DNA from: Trachelipus rathkii
Lineage: Eukaryota > Arthropoda > Malacostraca > Isopoda > Trachelipodidae
Assembly: GCA_015478945.1 (NCBI GenBank)
Contig: JABUQX010113326.1
Span: forward strand, 1 to 13,658
Direction: 5' to 3'
Length of the DNA: 13,658 bases
The notes below the pieces were generated by a model. That model was not told where the DNA came from. It ran no database searches and worked only from the letters and a program-made list of their open reading frames with translations. Shown piece after piece: positions 1 through 8,132 of this stretch. Every line of letters begins with the position of its first letter. Positions within the stretch are counted from its first letter, which is position 1. A program made the translations under genes and the position numbers.

Positions 1-60
1 CATCAATGAAGTAGTATGATGTTAGATGTAATTAATGTAGACTAAAGTACATGTAGTAGT
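1..60. other. AT-rich leader with no recognisable content
   Basis: A short AT-rich stretch ahead of the first (TA)n tract. It contains no open frame of note, no tandem structure and no similarity to the two satellites further right. It is probably the end of flanking low-complexity or single-copy DNA that continues outside the window. Confidence 0.5.
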
Positions 61-370
61 TATTATATATATATATCATATATATATTATATATAAATGA
101 TATATAGTATATATTAGTATTTATATTACTCATATATATATATAATATAGTAATATAGTATATATATAATATATATTATGTATATACATGTATATATATA
201 TATAAGGTATATATATAGTATATATATATATATATATATTATATATATTAGAGTATATTTTATATAGTATATTTTTATAGCTATATATATATTATATATT
301 ATATATATATATACTATATACTAAATATAGTATGATATATAGATATAATAGTATAAGGTAAATATATAGA
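61..370. repeat. Imperfect (TA)n microsatellite, first tract
   Basis: About 310 bp made almost entirely of alternating T and A, broken by occasional G, C or doubled A/T bases (for example the GTATATACATG stretch near 179). No longer repeat unit is visible. Tracts like this are typical of eukaryotic intergenic DNA, slip easily during replication, and are hard to sequence and assemble. The exact length and the isolated interruptions are therefore unreliable. Confidence 0.9.
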
Positions 371-580
371 TATCGTAGACCACCCTTCGCCTAAATTATT
401 TAAGTGTAAGTTAATCAATTTTTTGATGGCTTAAGTCTCTTAATTATTAAATTTTTAATAAATAATAAAAAATAATAGTTAATTCAAAGCAAATTAAGAG
501 TAATATATGTTTTTTTAATAGAAATGAGGAAACATATTTGTATTCGTGAAGATTTTCTTAGCTTAAAAGCGTTTAAGCAT
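371..580. other. AT-rich, apparently single-copy spacer
   Basis: This 210-bp stretch separates the two (TA)n tracts and repeats nowhere else in the window. It starts with a mixed-composition segment near 375-395 and then becomes AT-rich with homopolymer runs, such as the T7 run near 511. I see no open frame, RNA gene or regulatory motif that I can defend. As the only non-repetitive sequence here, it is the best anchor for placing the window in a genome. Confidence 0.6.
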
Positions 581-740
581 TTATATATAATATATATATA
601 TATATAAGTGTATATATATAATATATATATATATATTATAATATATATATATAGATATATATAATATATATAGTATATAATATATAATATATATACTATA
701 TATATTATTATTATATAATATTAATATATGATATATATTA
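581..740. repeat. Imperfect (TA)n microsatellite, second tract
   Basis: About 160 bp of alternating T and A with few interruptions, similar to the tract at 61-370. It runs directly into the first unit of the larger tandem repeat at about 741, where ATTAATAAGACG blends into the AATAATAAGACG found at the internal unit boundaries. A minus-strand open frame here encodes only Ile/Tyr-rich low-complexity peptide and is not a gene. Confidence 0.88.
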
Positions 741-770
741 ATAAGACGAAGAAAATTTTCACCCGCCACA

Positions 771-845
771 GGACACGAACCATCGCCAACAGCGTCGCCG
801 CGTTAGACAATGTAACAGGGACACTCTACCACTGTCCAATCCGCC
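771..845 (-). promoter_or_regulatory. tRNA-like block with A and B boxes, unit 1
   Basis: On the minus strand the block opens with GGCGGATTGGACAGTGGTAG. The A-box-like GTGGTAGAGTGTCC sits in a D-arm-like context with a GGAC/GTCC stem, and the B-box-like GGTTCGTGTCC follows about 55 bases after the A box. The B box differs from the GGTTCGANTCC consensus at one position. That spacing suits a tRNA with a long variable arm or a tRNA-derived SINE head. Acceptor and anticodon stems do not fold convincingly, so this is not a functional tRNA. Whether it is transcribed by RNA polymerase III is inference. Confidence 0.5.
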
Positions 846-863
846 TGCCCCAAAAAAGGAGGC
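843..863. repeat. Inverted repeat GCCTCC/GGAGGC around an A-run, unit 1
   Basis: Arms of about six bases flank a run of C and A, so the minus strand forms a hairpin with a T-run in its loop, just upstream of the A-box-like motif. Equivalents lie at 1219-1240, 1580-1600, 1932-1954 and, degraded, 2302-2323. If the minus strand were transcribed, the T-run could act as an RNA polymerase III stop for the preceding unit. That role is inference. Confidence 0.55.
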
Positions 864-960
864 ATCTCGGAGCAGAGACATGTCTTCAAAGCCATACTGC
901 TTTCGATATGACTGGGCTTGGAACTCGGTGCTTAATTAAAAATCCATAGGTGCTTGGAAT

Positions 961-974
961 CCCCTACTTGGGGG
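961..974. repeat. Short hairpin CCCC-TACTT-GGGG, unit 1
   Basis: A perfect four-base C/G stem with a five-base loop. It recurs at 1332-1346, 1690-1703 and 2051-2061 with the loop varying more than the arms, which hints that the stem matters or that the arms are simply conserved sequence. No function can be assigned. Confidence 0.45.
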
Positions 975-1109
975 CCAGTACGATAGGCATATCACACACG
1001 ATGGGTACTTCCTGGTGTGTGCAGGAGCAACCAAAAGGCCAAAGTCAAGCAAACCCAGAGCCAACATGGGCACAGACAATCAAGTTGCGTACAAATTTTG
1101 CAAAAATAG

Positions 1110-1475
1110 ATAAGACAGAAGAAAAATTTCACCCGCCCATAGGACACGAACCATCGCCAACAGCGTCGCCGTTAGACAATGTACAAGGAGCACTCCTTAT
1201 CACTTGAGGTCCAAATCCGCCTCCCCATAAAAAGGCAGGCATCTCGGAAACAGTTATCAAGCCTCCTGCTTCGATAGTCACTGCTTGGAACACGTGGCTT
1301 ATTAAAAATCCGATAGAAGGGTGCTTGGGAACCCCTACTGGGGGGGTTTGCACGTCAGGTGGCCACAATGTGGGCATTCGATGGTGTACTCACTGGGTTA
1401 CAGGAAGCAACTGTACCAAAGTCAAGCAACGCCGAACATGGGCACACAACAGTTTGTCGACAAATTTTGCAAATA
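1110..1475 (-). repeat. Satellite unit 2
   Basis: This 366-bp unit has an intact B-box complement at 1142-1152 and an A-box region disrupted by insertions at 1187-1221. Where the other units read straight from the G-run into the CCAGTACATGG-like block, this one carries about 15 extra bases near 1345-1362. That is either a small insertion or a local consensus error. Confidence 0.86.
1142..1221 (-). promoter_or_regulatory. tRNA-like block, unit 2
   Basis: The B-box complement is identical to unit 1 at 1142-1152. The A-box side is interrupted by extra bases (1187-1221), but the terminal GGCGGATTTGGAC on the minus strand is still readable. The same spacing logic applies as in unit 1. Confidence 0.42.
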
Positions 1476-1817
1476 ATAAGACGATAGAAATTTGTAACAC
1501 CGCCATAGGACTAACGAACGCATGCCAACACGTCGCCGTTAGACAAGTGTCATGGACACTCTATCACTGGTTCCAATCCGCCTCCCAAAAAGAGGGAGGC
1601 ATTTAGAAGCAGTTTTCAAAGCCTCTCCTGCTCTCGATATCACTGCTTGGAACTCGGTGCTTATTAAAATCCATAGAAGGGTGCTTGAACCCCTATCTTG
1701 GGGCCGTACATGGCATTGCGATGGGGTACTCCTTGGTTACAGGTAGCAACCAACGACAAGAAGTCAAGGCAAGCGCCCACATGGGAACAACAACAGTTCG
1801 ACTAAATTTTGTAATAA
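1476..1817 (-). repeat. Satellite unit 3
   Basis: At 342 bp this is the shortest full unit, and probably closest to the real unit length because it carries fewer stray insertions. No large block is missing relative to its neighbours. The B-box complement near 1508-1519 is degraded, while the A-box complement at 1554-1582 is clear. Confidence 0.86.
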
Positions 1818-2188
1818 TTAAGACGAAGAAAAATTTTCAACCGCGCCATAGGAACAACGATACCGAATACGCCACAGCGTCGCCGTTAAAAGCAATGTAC
1901 ATAGGACACATACTAAACACTGGTGCAATCCGCCTCCTCCCAAAAAATGGAGGCGTATCTCGGAATCAGTTTTCAAGCCTCCATGCTTCGATATCACATG
2001 CTTGGAACTCGGTGCTGGCTTTATTAAAATCCATAGAAGGGTGCTTGGTACCCCTCTGGGGCCAACCATGGGGCATTGGCCCGAATGGGGTACTGACGTC
2101 GGTTAACAGGGAGCAAACGCGAGAGCTCAACGTCAAGCAACGCCAAGCATGGGGCACAAGCAACAGTTGGCGACAAGATTTGGCAATA
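1818..2188 (-). repeat. Satellite unit 4
   Basis: This unit is about 371 bp. Both promoter-like boxes are degraded (near 1851-1867 and 1903-1934), but the inverted repeat at 1932-1954 and the hairpin at 2051-2061 are kept. Extra bases near 2090-2125 lengthen its distal part. A 178-codon plus-strand open frame crosses units 3 and 4, because this stretch has few stop codons in the consensus. Confidence 0.85.
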
Positions 2189-2391
2189 ATAAGACGAAAG
2201 AAAATTTCAACGCCGCCATAATTGGGACACGAACCATCGCCCATACAGGCGTCGCCGTTAACATGTACAGGTACACTCTACCAACTAAGTGGTACCAATC
2301 CGCCTTCCCCAAAGAAAGGTGTCGCTTTGGAAGCGCGCATCTCGAGAAACAGTTTTCAAGCCTCCTTGCTTCGATAATCACTGCTTGCAAC
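2189..2391 (-). repeat. Satellite unit 5, truncated
   Basis: Only about the first 203 bp are present, ending within the CTGCTTGGAACT block (here CTGCTTGCAACT at 2381-2392), after which the 42-bp satellite begins. The B-box complement at 2225-2235 is intact. The A-box side (2270-2304) reads on the minus strand as GTTGGTAGAGTG, which closely resembles a tRNA D-arm. Confidence 0.85.
2225..2304 (-). promoter_or_regulatory. tRNA-like block, unit 5
   Basis: The B box is intact (2225-2235 complement). The minus-strand A-box region contains AGTTGGTAGAGTG, the best D-arm match in the array. Units 3 and 4 hold weaker versions of the same block at 1508-1582 and 1851-1934. Confidence 0.45.
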
Positions 2392-2649
2392 TTTATCATC
2401 TTCAGCGTTGTTTCATGCTGTAACTGGCTCGTTAAGTTGAGCACTTTTCATTTCTGCGTTGTTTCAATCCTGTAACTGTTAATGTTGCCTATTTCATTCG
2501 CGTTGTTTAAATAATCCTGTAACTGCCTTGTTTGCAGCTTTTTCATTCGCGGTTGTTTCACTGTAACTGCTTCTTGTTAGCACTTTTCATTCGCGTTGGT
2601 TCACCAGTAACTGTTCTTGTTGCAGCTTTTCATTCGCCAAGTTGTTACA

Positions 2650-2755
2650 ACGCAGTAACTGTAAATGTTGCACTATTCATGTCGGCGTTTGTTTCAACCA
2701 GTAAATGCTCGTGTTGGACACTTTTCAATTAAACGTGTGTTTTCATACCTGTATA
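2650..2755. repeat. Three-monomer signature of the 42-bp satellite, copy 1
   Basis: Three consecutive variant monomers define this block: GTAAATG followed by CTATTCAT, then CCAGTAAATGCTC, then CATTAACG (here CAATTAAACG) followed by a diverged CCTGTAACC. The CACTATT landmark is at 2671. Confidence 0.6.
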
Positions 2756-3107
2756 CGAAATTCTTGCACTTTTTCATTGCGTTGTTTCATAAACCTGTAA
2801 CTGCTCTTGTTTTAGTGCACTTTTTATTCGCGTTGTTTACATCTGTAACTGCTCTTGTTGCAATTTTCCTTCGCGTTGTTTAACCTGTAACTGCTCTTGT
2901 TGCAATCCTTTCTATTCGCGTTGTTTCACCATGTAACTGTTAAATGTTGCCCCACGTATTCTATTCGGCGTTGTTTAACCGTTAACTGCTCTTGTTTCAC
3001 TTTTAATTCGCGTTGTTTCACCTGTAAACTGCTTTTGTTGCACATTTTCATTCCGCGTTGTTTCACCTGTAACTGTTAATGTTGCACTTTTCATTCGCGT
3101 TGTTTCA

Positions 3108-3220
3108 CCCAGTAACTGTAGAATGTTGCACTATTCATATCGCAGTTGTTTTCACCAGTACATGCTTGTTGCACTTTTCATTAACGGTTGTTTCGCCTGT
3201 AACCAATTATTTCTTGCACT
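3108..3220. repeat. Three-monomer signature, copy 2
   Basis: The same order of diagnostic variants as the block at 2650: CTATTCAT (landmark 3129), CCAGTACATGC, CATTAACG and CCTGTAACC. It lies 458 bp after copy 1, about eleven monomers. Copies 1 and 2 also share a similarly altered segment just after the third monomer. Confidence 0.65.
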
Positions 3221-3386
3221 TTTCATTCAGCGTTGTTTCACGCTGTAACTTCTCTTCTTGCACTTTTCATTCGCGTGTTTTCACCTGTAACTGCTCTGTT
3301 GGCACTTGTCATTTGTATTGTTCACTTAGTAACTGTTAATGTGGCACTTTTTCAATTCCCCATTAGTTTCACTGTAAACTGCTCTG

Positions 3387-3490
3387 GTTTTTTTGTATAA
3401 TATGTTGGTGTGTTTTGTTGAGTGTTTGTATGGGGGGGGAGGGCGGGGGTTGGGGGAGCGAGGTGTCGGGCACGGGGGGGGCCCCCCCCC
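3387..3490. other. G-rich patch with G-quadruplex potential and a G8/C9 palindrome
   Basis: The 42-bp pattern breaks down for about 100 bp. Four G-runs (8, 3, 5 and 5 long) with loops of one or two bases lie at 3432-3456, enough for a quadruplex motif. A run of eight G followed by nine C occupies 3474-3490. Recognisable monomers resume at 3491. It could be a real insertion or a consensus artefact, and the poly-G into poly-C step looks artefactual. Confidence 0.6.
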
Positions 3491-5360
3491 ACTTATCATT
3501 TTATTGTTTCACTCTGTAACTGCTCTTGTTGCACTCTTCATTCGCGTTGTTTCACATGTAACTGCTCTTGTTGCTCTTTTTATTCGCGTTTTGTTTCATC
3601 TGTAACTGCTCTTGTTGCACCTTTTATTCGATTGTTTTCACCTGTAACTGCTCTTGTTGAACTTTTCATTCCCGTTGTTTCACTGTAACTGTTGAATGTT
3701 GCATACTATTTCAATGTTCGCGGTTGTTTTACCTGTAAAAGCTGCTCTGTGCTACTTTTCAGTTTGCGTTGTTTCACCTGTAATTGCTCTTGTTGCACTT
3801 TTTATTTGCGTTGTTTCACACCTGTATAACTGCTGTCTTGTTGCACTTTCTACGCGTTAATTTCACCTGTAACTGTAAAAATTTGCTCACTTTTCATTCG
3901 CGTTTTGTCACCCGTGTAACTGTTAATGTTGCACGATTCATTCGCGTGTTGTCAACCTGTAACTCTCTTTTTGCACTCTTTCATATGCGGCGTTGTTTCA
4001 CATGTAAACGTTCTCTGTTGCTTACTTCGTTCATTCGCGTTGGTTTTAGCGCATGTAAGATGCTCCTTTGTTGCATGGCTTTTCATGTCGCGTTGTTTCA
4101 ACCTGTATACTGCTGCTGTTGCATCTTTTCAATTCGCTTGTTTCACCTGTAACTGTTATGTTAAACACTACTATTCATTACTTCGCGTTGTTTTAAATAC
4201 CTTAACTGTGTGATGCATTCATATGCTTTGGTCAGCTTTCATTTCTGTTGTTTCATCCTGTAACTGCTCTTGTTGCAGTTTTCATTGGCGTTGTTTCACC
4301 TGTAACTGCTCTTTTTGGCAGCTTTATCTTTAGATATTGTTTCAAACATGTATACTGTTAATAGAATTGGCACTTTTCATTCGCGTTGTTTCAGCAGTAA
4401 CTGTAAATGGCTCTTGTTGCATATTTTATTCGCGTTGTTTCACCTGTGATCTGCTCTTGTTGCAGGCTTTTCATATTTGCGTTGTTTCGATCCTGTAACT
4501 GACTCTTGTTGCACTTTTTCTTTCGCGTTGTTTGCAGGCGCTGTAACTGCTGTGTTGCATGACTGACTTGGCAATATCGGGCGTTGTTATTTCAGCCTGT
4601 AACGATGATCTTGTTGCGACTTTTTATTTATTCGCAATGTGTGTTTCTAAATCGTAACTGCTCTTAGTATGTGGATACTTTTCATGTCGGCAGTTGTTTC
4701 ACCTGTACTGCTTATCGTGCTCTTGTTGTGCAACGTCTTGCGATTCGCGTTGTTTCTTCTGTGATACTGCTCATGTTTGTCATCTTTTCATTCGTCAAGA
4801 TTGGTTTTCATGCGCAGTAACTAGCTCTTGTTGCGCTAGCTTCTTTCAATCGGCAGTTGTTTATCACCATAGTAAGAGCTGTTAATGTTGCACTATTCAT
4901 TGTCGCGTTGTTTTACTTGGTAAACTGCGTAGTTTGGCACCTTGTTTCACTTGCGGTTGTTTCACCAGGTAACTGCTCTTGTTGCAATTTTCATTCGCGC
5001 GTTGGTTGTCAACCTGTACTGTAAATTTGCAGCTTTTCATTAGTTGTTTTTTACCTGTAACTTTATTGCTGGCGATGTTAGTGAGCCGTATTTTTATTCA
5101 CGGTTGTTTACACCTGTACTGCTCTTGTTAGCACTTTTCTTGTTGCGTTGTTTCTAACCTGTAACTGCTCTTGGTTGCATAGGTTTTTCATTTGGCGTTG
5201 TTTTCTCAGCCTGTATCTGTTAAATGTTGCAGCTTTAATCATTCGCGTCTGTCTTTGAACACAGCTAACCCTGCTCTTGTTGGCAGCTTTTCATTCGCCG
5301 TTGGTGTTCAACCTGGTAACTTTGGCTCTTGTTGCACTTCATTTTGTCATTCTTGGTTGT

Positions 5361-5450
5361 GGCATATATATGGCGTATGTGCGTGTGTACACATAAACTG
5401 TTTATCGATATCGCTCAATTGAGTGTTTCAGGAGATTGTATAATTCTGCT
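5361..5450. other. Scrambled patch inside the 42-bp satellite
   Basis: Monomer periodicity is lost for about two units. The stretch holds CATATATATGG, a GT/AC-rich segment and ATCGATATCG, none of which occur in normal monomers. Only TAAACTG and GTGTTTCAGG echo the consensus. It may be an old diverged monomer, a small insertion, or poor consensus. Confidence 0.5.
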
Positions 5451-6369
5451 CTTGGTTGACTTTTCATTCGCGTTGTTTTTCCAAACTGTAACAATGCTCT
5501 TGTTGCACTCTTTTATTCGGCGTTGTTTCCGACCTGTAACTGTGCTCTTTGTTGAGCAACATTTTTCATTCGCGTTGTTTCCCTGTAACTGCTCTTTGTT
5601 TGCGCACTTTTTCATTCGCGTTGTTTCCACTGTAGAGGCTGCTCTTTAGTTTGCAGTGCTTTTTCATTCGCGTTTGTTTCACGCTGTAGATCTGTTTTAA
5701 TCGTGTGCACTATCATTCGGCGTTGTTTTAAAAACCTGTAACATGCTTTTGTTGGCACTTTTTAATTTGCGTTGGAGTTCAGCCTGTAACTGCTCTTGTT
5801 GGCGACTTTTCATTTGCGTTGTTTCACCTGAACTGCTCTTGTTGCACTTTTGGCATTGCGGCGTTGATTCAAACCTGTAACTGTAAATTTATGCCCTTTT
5901 GTTATTCCTGCGTTGTTTGACCGTACTGTTAATGTTGCACTATTCATTTCGCGTTGTTTCGCCTGTAACTGCTCTTGTTGCCGCCTTTATCAAGTTTGAG
6001 CGTGTTTCAACTTGTAACTGGCTCTTGTTGTACAGACTTTTCATTCGGGCAATTGTTTACAAAATGTAACTATCGTTGTTGCAACTTTTTTTGCGCGTTT
6101 GTTTCAACCTGTAACTGCTCTTTGTTGGCACTCTTCAATTTCGGCGTTGTTTCAGCCTGTGATTGCTCTTGTTGGCAGTTGTTCATGTCGCGTTGAGAGT
6201 ATATTCATACGTATGTAACTTGCTAGGATGTTGCAAACTATATCATTTCCACGCGTTGTGTTTCAGCACCGTAACGCTCTTGTTATAGGCAAGCTTTTTC
6301 ATTCCGCGTTCGTGTTTCACCTGTAAAATGGCTGCTTGTTGCTCGATTTTCATTCGATCTGTTTTACAT

Positions 6370-6462
6370 CCTGGAAAACTTTTTTTAAAAATGTTTTTTG
6401 CCCCCTGAACCTTTTCCGCCAAATTGTCCAAGTTTGTTTTTTTCCCTTTCAAAAATTTTATT
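6370..6462. other. Homopolymer-rich degenerate patch inside the 42-bp satellite
   Basis: About two monomers are distorted into long T, A and C runs. Fragments such as CCTGGAAAACT, TTTTTTGCCCC and CCCTTTCA line up loosely with CCTGTAACT, TGTTGCAC and CTTTTCA. I read it as corrupted monomers, not inserted sequence. Normal copies resume at about 6463. Confidence 0.5.
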
Positions 6463-6870
6463 TCACACTGTGAACTGCTCTGTTGCATGCTTTTCATTCG
6501 CCGTTGTTTCACAGTAACTGCTCTTGTTGGCCTTTTTCATTTCGCGTGTTCAGTCACCTGTAACTGTTAAATGTTGCAACTATTCATTCGCGTTAATTTT
6601 TAGCACGTGTAACGTGCTCTTGCTTGGCACTTTTGTATTTGGCGTTGTTGCACGCTGTTAACTGCTGCTTGTTGGCACTTTTCATTCGCGTTGTTTTCAC
6701 CTGTAAACTGTAAATTTTTTGCACTTTTCATTCGGTTGTTTTCAACGGCTGTAACTGTTAATGTGCACTATTCATATCGCGTTGTTTACGCGTGTAAACT
6801 GCTGCTGGTTGTCACTTTTTATTTGGTAAATTAGTTTTCACCTGTAAACTGCATTGTGCAACACTTTTTT

Positions 6871-7210
6871 TCATTCACATTGTTCAAATGTAACTGCGTC
6901 TTGTTGCACTTTTTTATATCGCGTTGTTTTCCCCCCCTGTAACTGCTCTTGTTGCAGCTCTTCATTCGCGTTGTTTCAAACCTGGTAAAACTGCTACTTG
7001 TTGGCACTTTTCATTCGGGCGTTGTTTCACAGCCTGGTAAATGCTCTTGTTGGCACTTTTCATTCGCGTTGTTTCACCTCTAACTGCTATTGTTACACTT
7101 TTCATTCACATTGTTTTCAAATGTAAACTGTCTTGTTGGGCAGCTTTTATTTTCGGCGTTGTTTTCCCCTGTAACTGCTCTTGTTGCACTCTTCATTCGC
7201 GTTGTTTCAA
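6871..7210. repeat. Five-monomer duplication marked by TCATTCACATTGT
   Basis: The rare variant TCATTCACATTGT followed by CAAATGTAA occurs at 6871 and 7102 only. In both places it is followed by a monomer with TTTTAT, then TTGTTTTCCCC, then one with CTCTTCATTCGCG. Five monomers lie between the markers, so the block duplicated as a unit. The 231-bp spacing gives about 46 bp per monomer, showing how inflated this stretch is. Confidence 0.72.
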
Positions 7211-8021
7211 CTGTAACTGCTCTTGTTGCAGCTTTTTCATTGCCGTTGTTTCATCCTGTAACTGCACTTGTTGACTTTTCATCGCGTTGTTTCAAAACCT
7301 GTAACATGCTCTTGTTTGCACTTTCATTCGGCGTGTTTACCTGTAACATGGCTCTTAGGTTGCACTTTTTCGATTCGCGTTGTTTGCAGCATGCAACTGC
7401 TCTCTGTTGCAGCTTTTTATTCGCGTTGTTTCACCTGGTAAACTGCTCTTCTTGCCCTTTTCATGTGGCACGTTGTTGTCAACCTTTAACTGCGCATTTT
7501 GGCACTTATCATTTTTTAATTGTTTCACCTGTAACTGTTAATGTTGCACTTTTCATTCGGGCGTTGTTTAAACCGTAACTGGGCTCTGTTGCAATTTTTA
7601 GGTCGAGTTGTTTCACTGTAAGCTGCTCTTGTTGCACTATTCATCGGCGTTGTTTCACGCTGTGACTGCTTTGTTGCAATTTTTATTCGGCGTTGTTTCA
7701 ACCTTATCGCTCTTGTTCACTTGTTCATTTCATTGTTTCAACCTGTTAACTGCTGCTTTTGCAAACTTTTCTTTTGCGTTGTTTGCACTCTGTAACTGCT
7801 TCTGTGTTGCAGCTATTCATTCGCGTTGTTTCACAGGTACCTCGCTGTACTGCTCTTGTTGCAACTTTTCAATTCGCGTTGTTCTCACGCAGTAACTGCT
7901 TCTTGTTGCACTTTCATTCGCGTTGTTTCAACTGTAACTGCTCTTGTTTCAATTTTCAATTCCCGTTGTTTCACCTGTAACTGTTGATGTTGCACTTTTC
8001 ATATCGCGTTGGTTTCACACC

Positions 8022-8132
8022 AGTAACATGTAAAGTGTCGCACTATCATTCGCGTTGTTTTCACCAGTAAATGCTCTGTTGCACTTTTCATTAATCGTTG
8101 TTTCACACCTGTAACCGCTCTTCTTGCACTTT
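8022..8132. repeat. Three-monomer signature, copy 3
   Basis: The order is TGTAAAGTG with CACTATCAT (landmark 8041), CCAGTAAATGCTC, CATTAATCG and CCTGTAACCGCTCTTCTTG. The third-monomer ending AACCGCTCTTCTTG is shared with the next copy. Confidence 0.7.

Larger units (their letters stand above)
741..1109 (-). repeat. Satellite unit 1
   Basis: The first unit is 369 bp and abuts the (TA)n tract. It holds well-preserved B-box and A-box complements (771-781 and 819-840), the GCCT...AGGC inverted repeat at 843-863, and the CCCC/GGGG hairpin at 961-974. Its second half is noisier: the copy of ATCCATAGAAGGGTGC has lost several bases near 941-950. Confidence 0.88.
741..2391 (-). repeat. Tandem array of a ~330-370 bp satellite with tRNA-like promoter boxes
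   Basis: Four full units and one truncated unit lie head to tail in the same orientation. Each begins at the landmark ATAAGACGAAGAAA, and landmarks lie at 741, 1110, 1476, about 1818 and 2189. Shared blocks in order on the plus strand are ACACGAACCATCGCC, CGTCGCCGTTAGACA, a GCCTCC/GGAGGC inverted repeat, CTGCTTGGAACTCGGTGCT, ATCCATAGAAGGGTGCTTGG, CCCCTACTTGGGG and GTCAAGCAACGCC. Observed spacings are 369, 366, 342 and about 371 bp. Much of the difference between units is single-base insertion, so the true unit may be nearer 330 bp. Strand is given as minus because the tRNA-like A and B boxes read in that direction. GC content is well above the flanking (TA)n tracts. I do not recognise it as a named repeat family. 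Confidence 0.9.

Noticed and set aside
61..740. A replication origin or scaffold-attachment region, given the extreme AT content
   Set aside because: AT-richness alone is not evidence, and no specific motif or flanking gene context supports it.
581..769. A 62-codon minus-strand open frame rich in Ile and Tyr
   Set aside because: It is a translation of the (TA)n tract and has no coding character.
771..845. A functional tRNA gene on the minus strand
   Set aside because: A and B boxes are present, but the acceptor and anticodon stems do not pair, so only a tRNA-derived remnant is supported.
1685..2221. A 178-codon plus-strand open frame across satellite units 3 and 4
   Set aside because: It spans a tandem-repeat boundary, is not kept in units 1 and 2, and depends on local indels. 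I recognise no domain in it.
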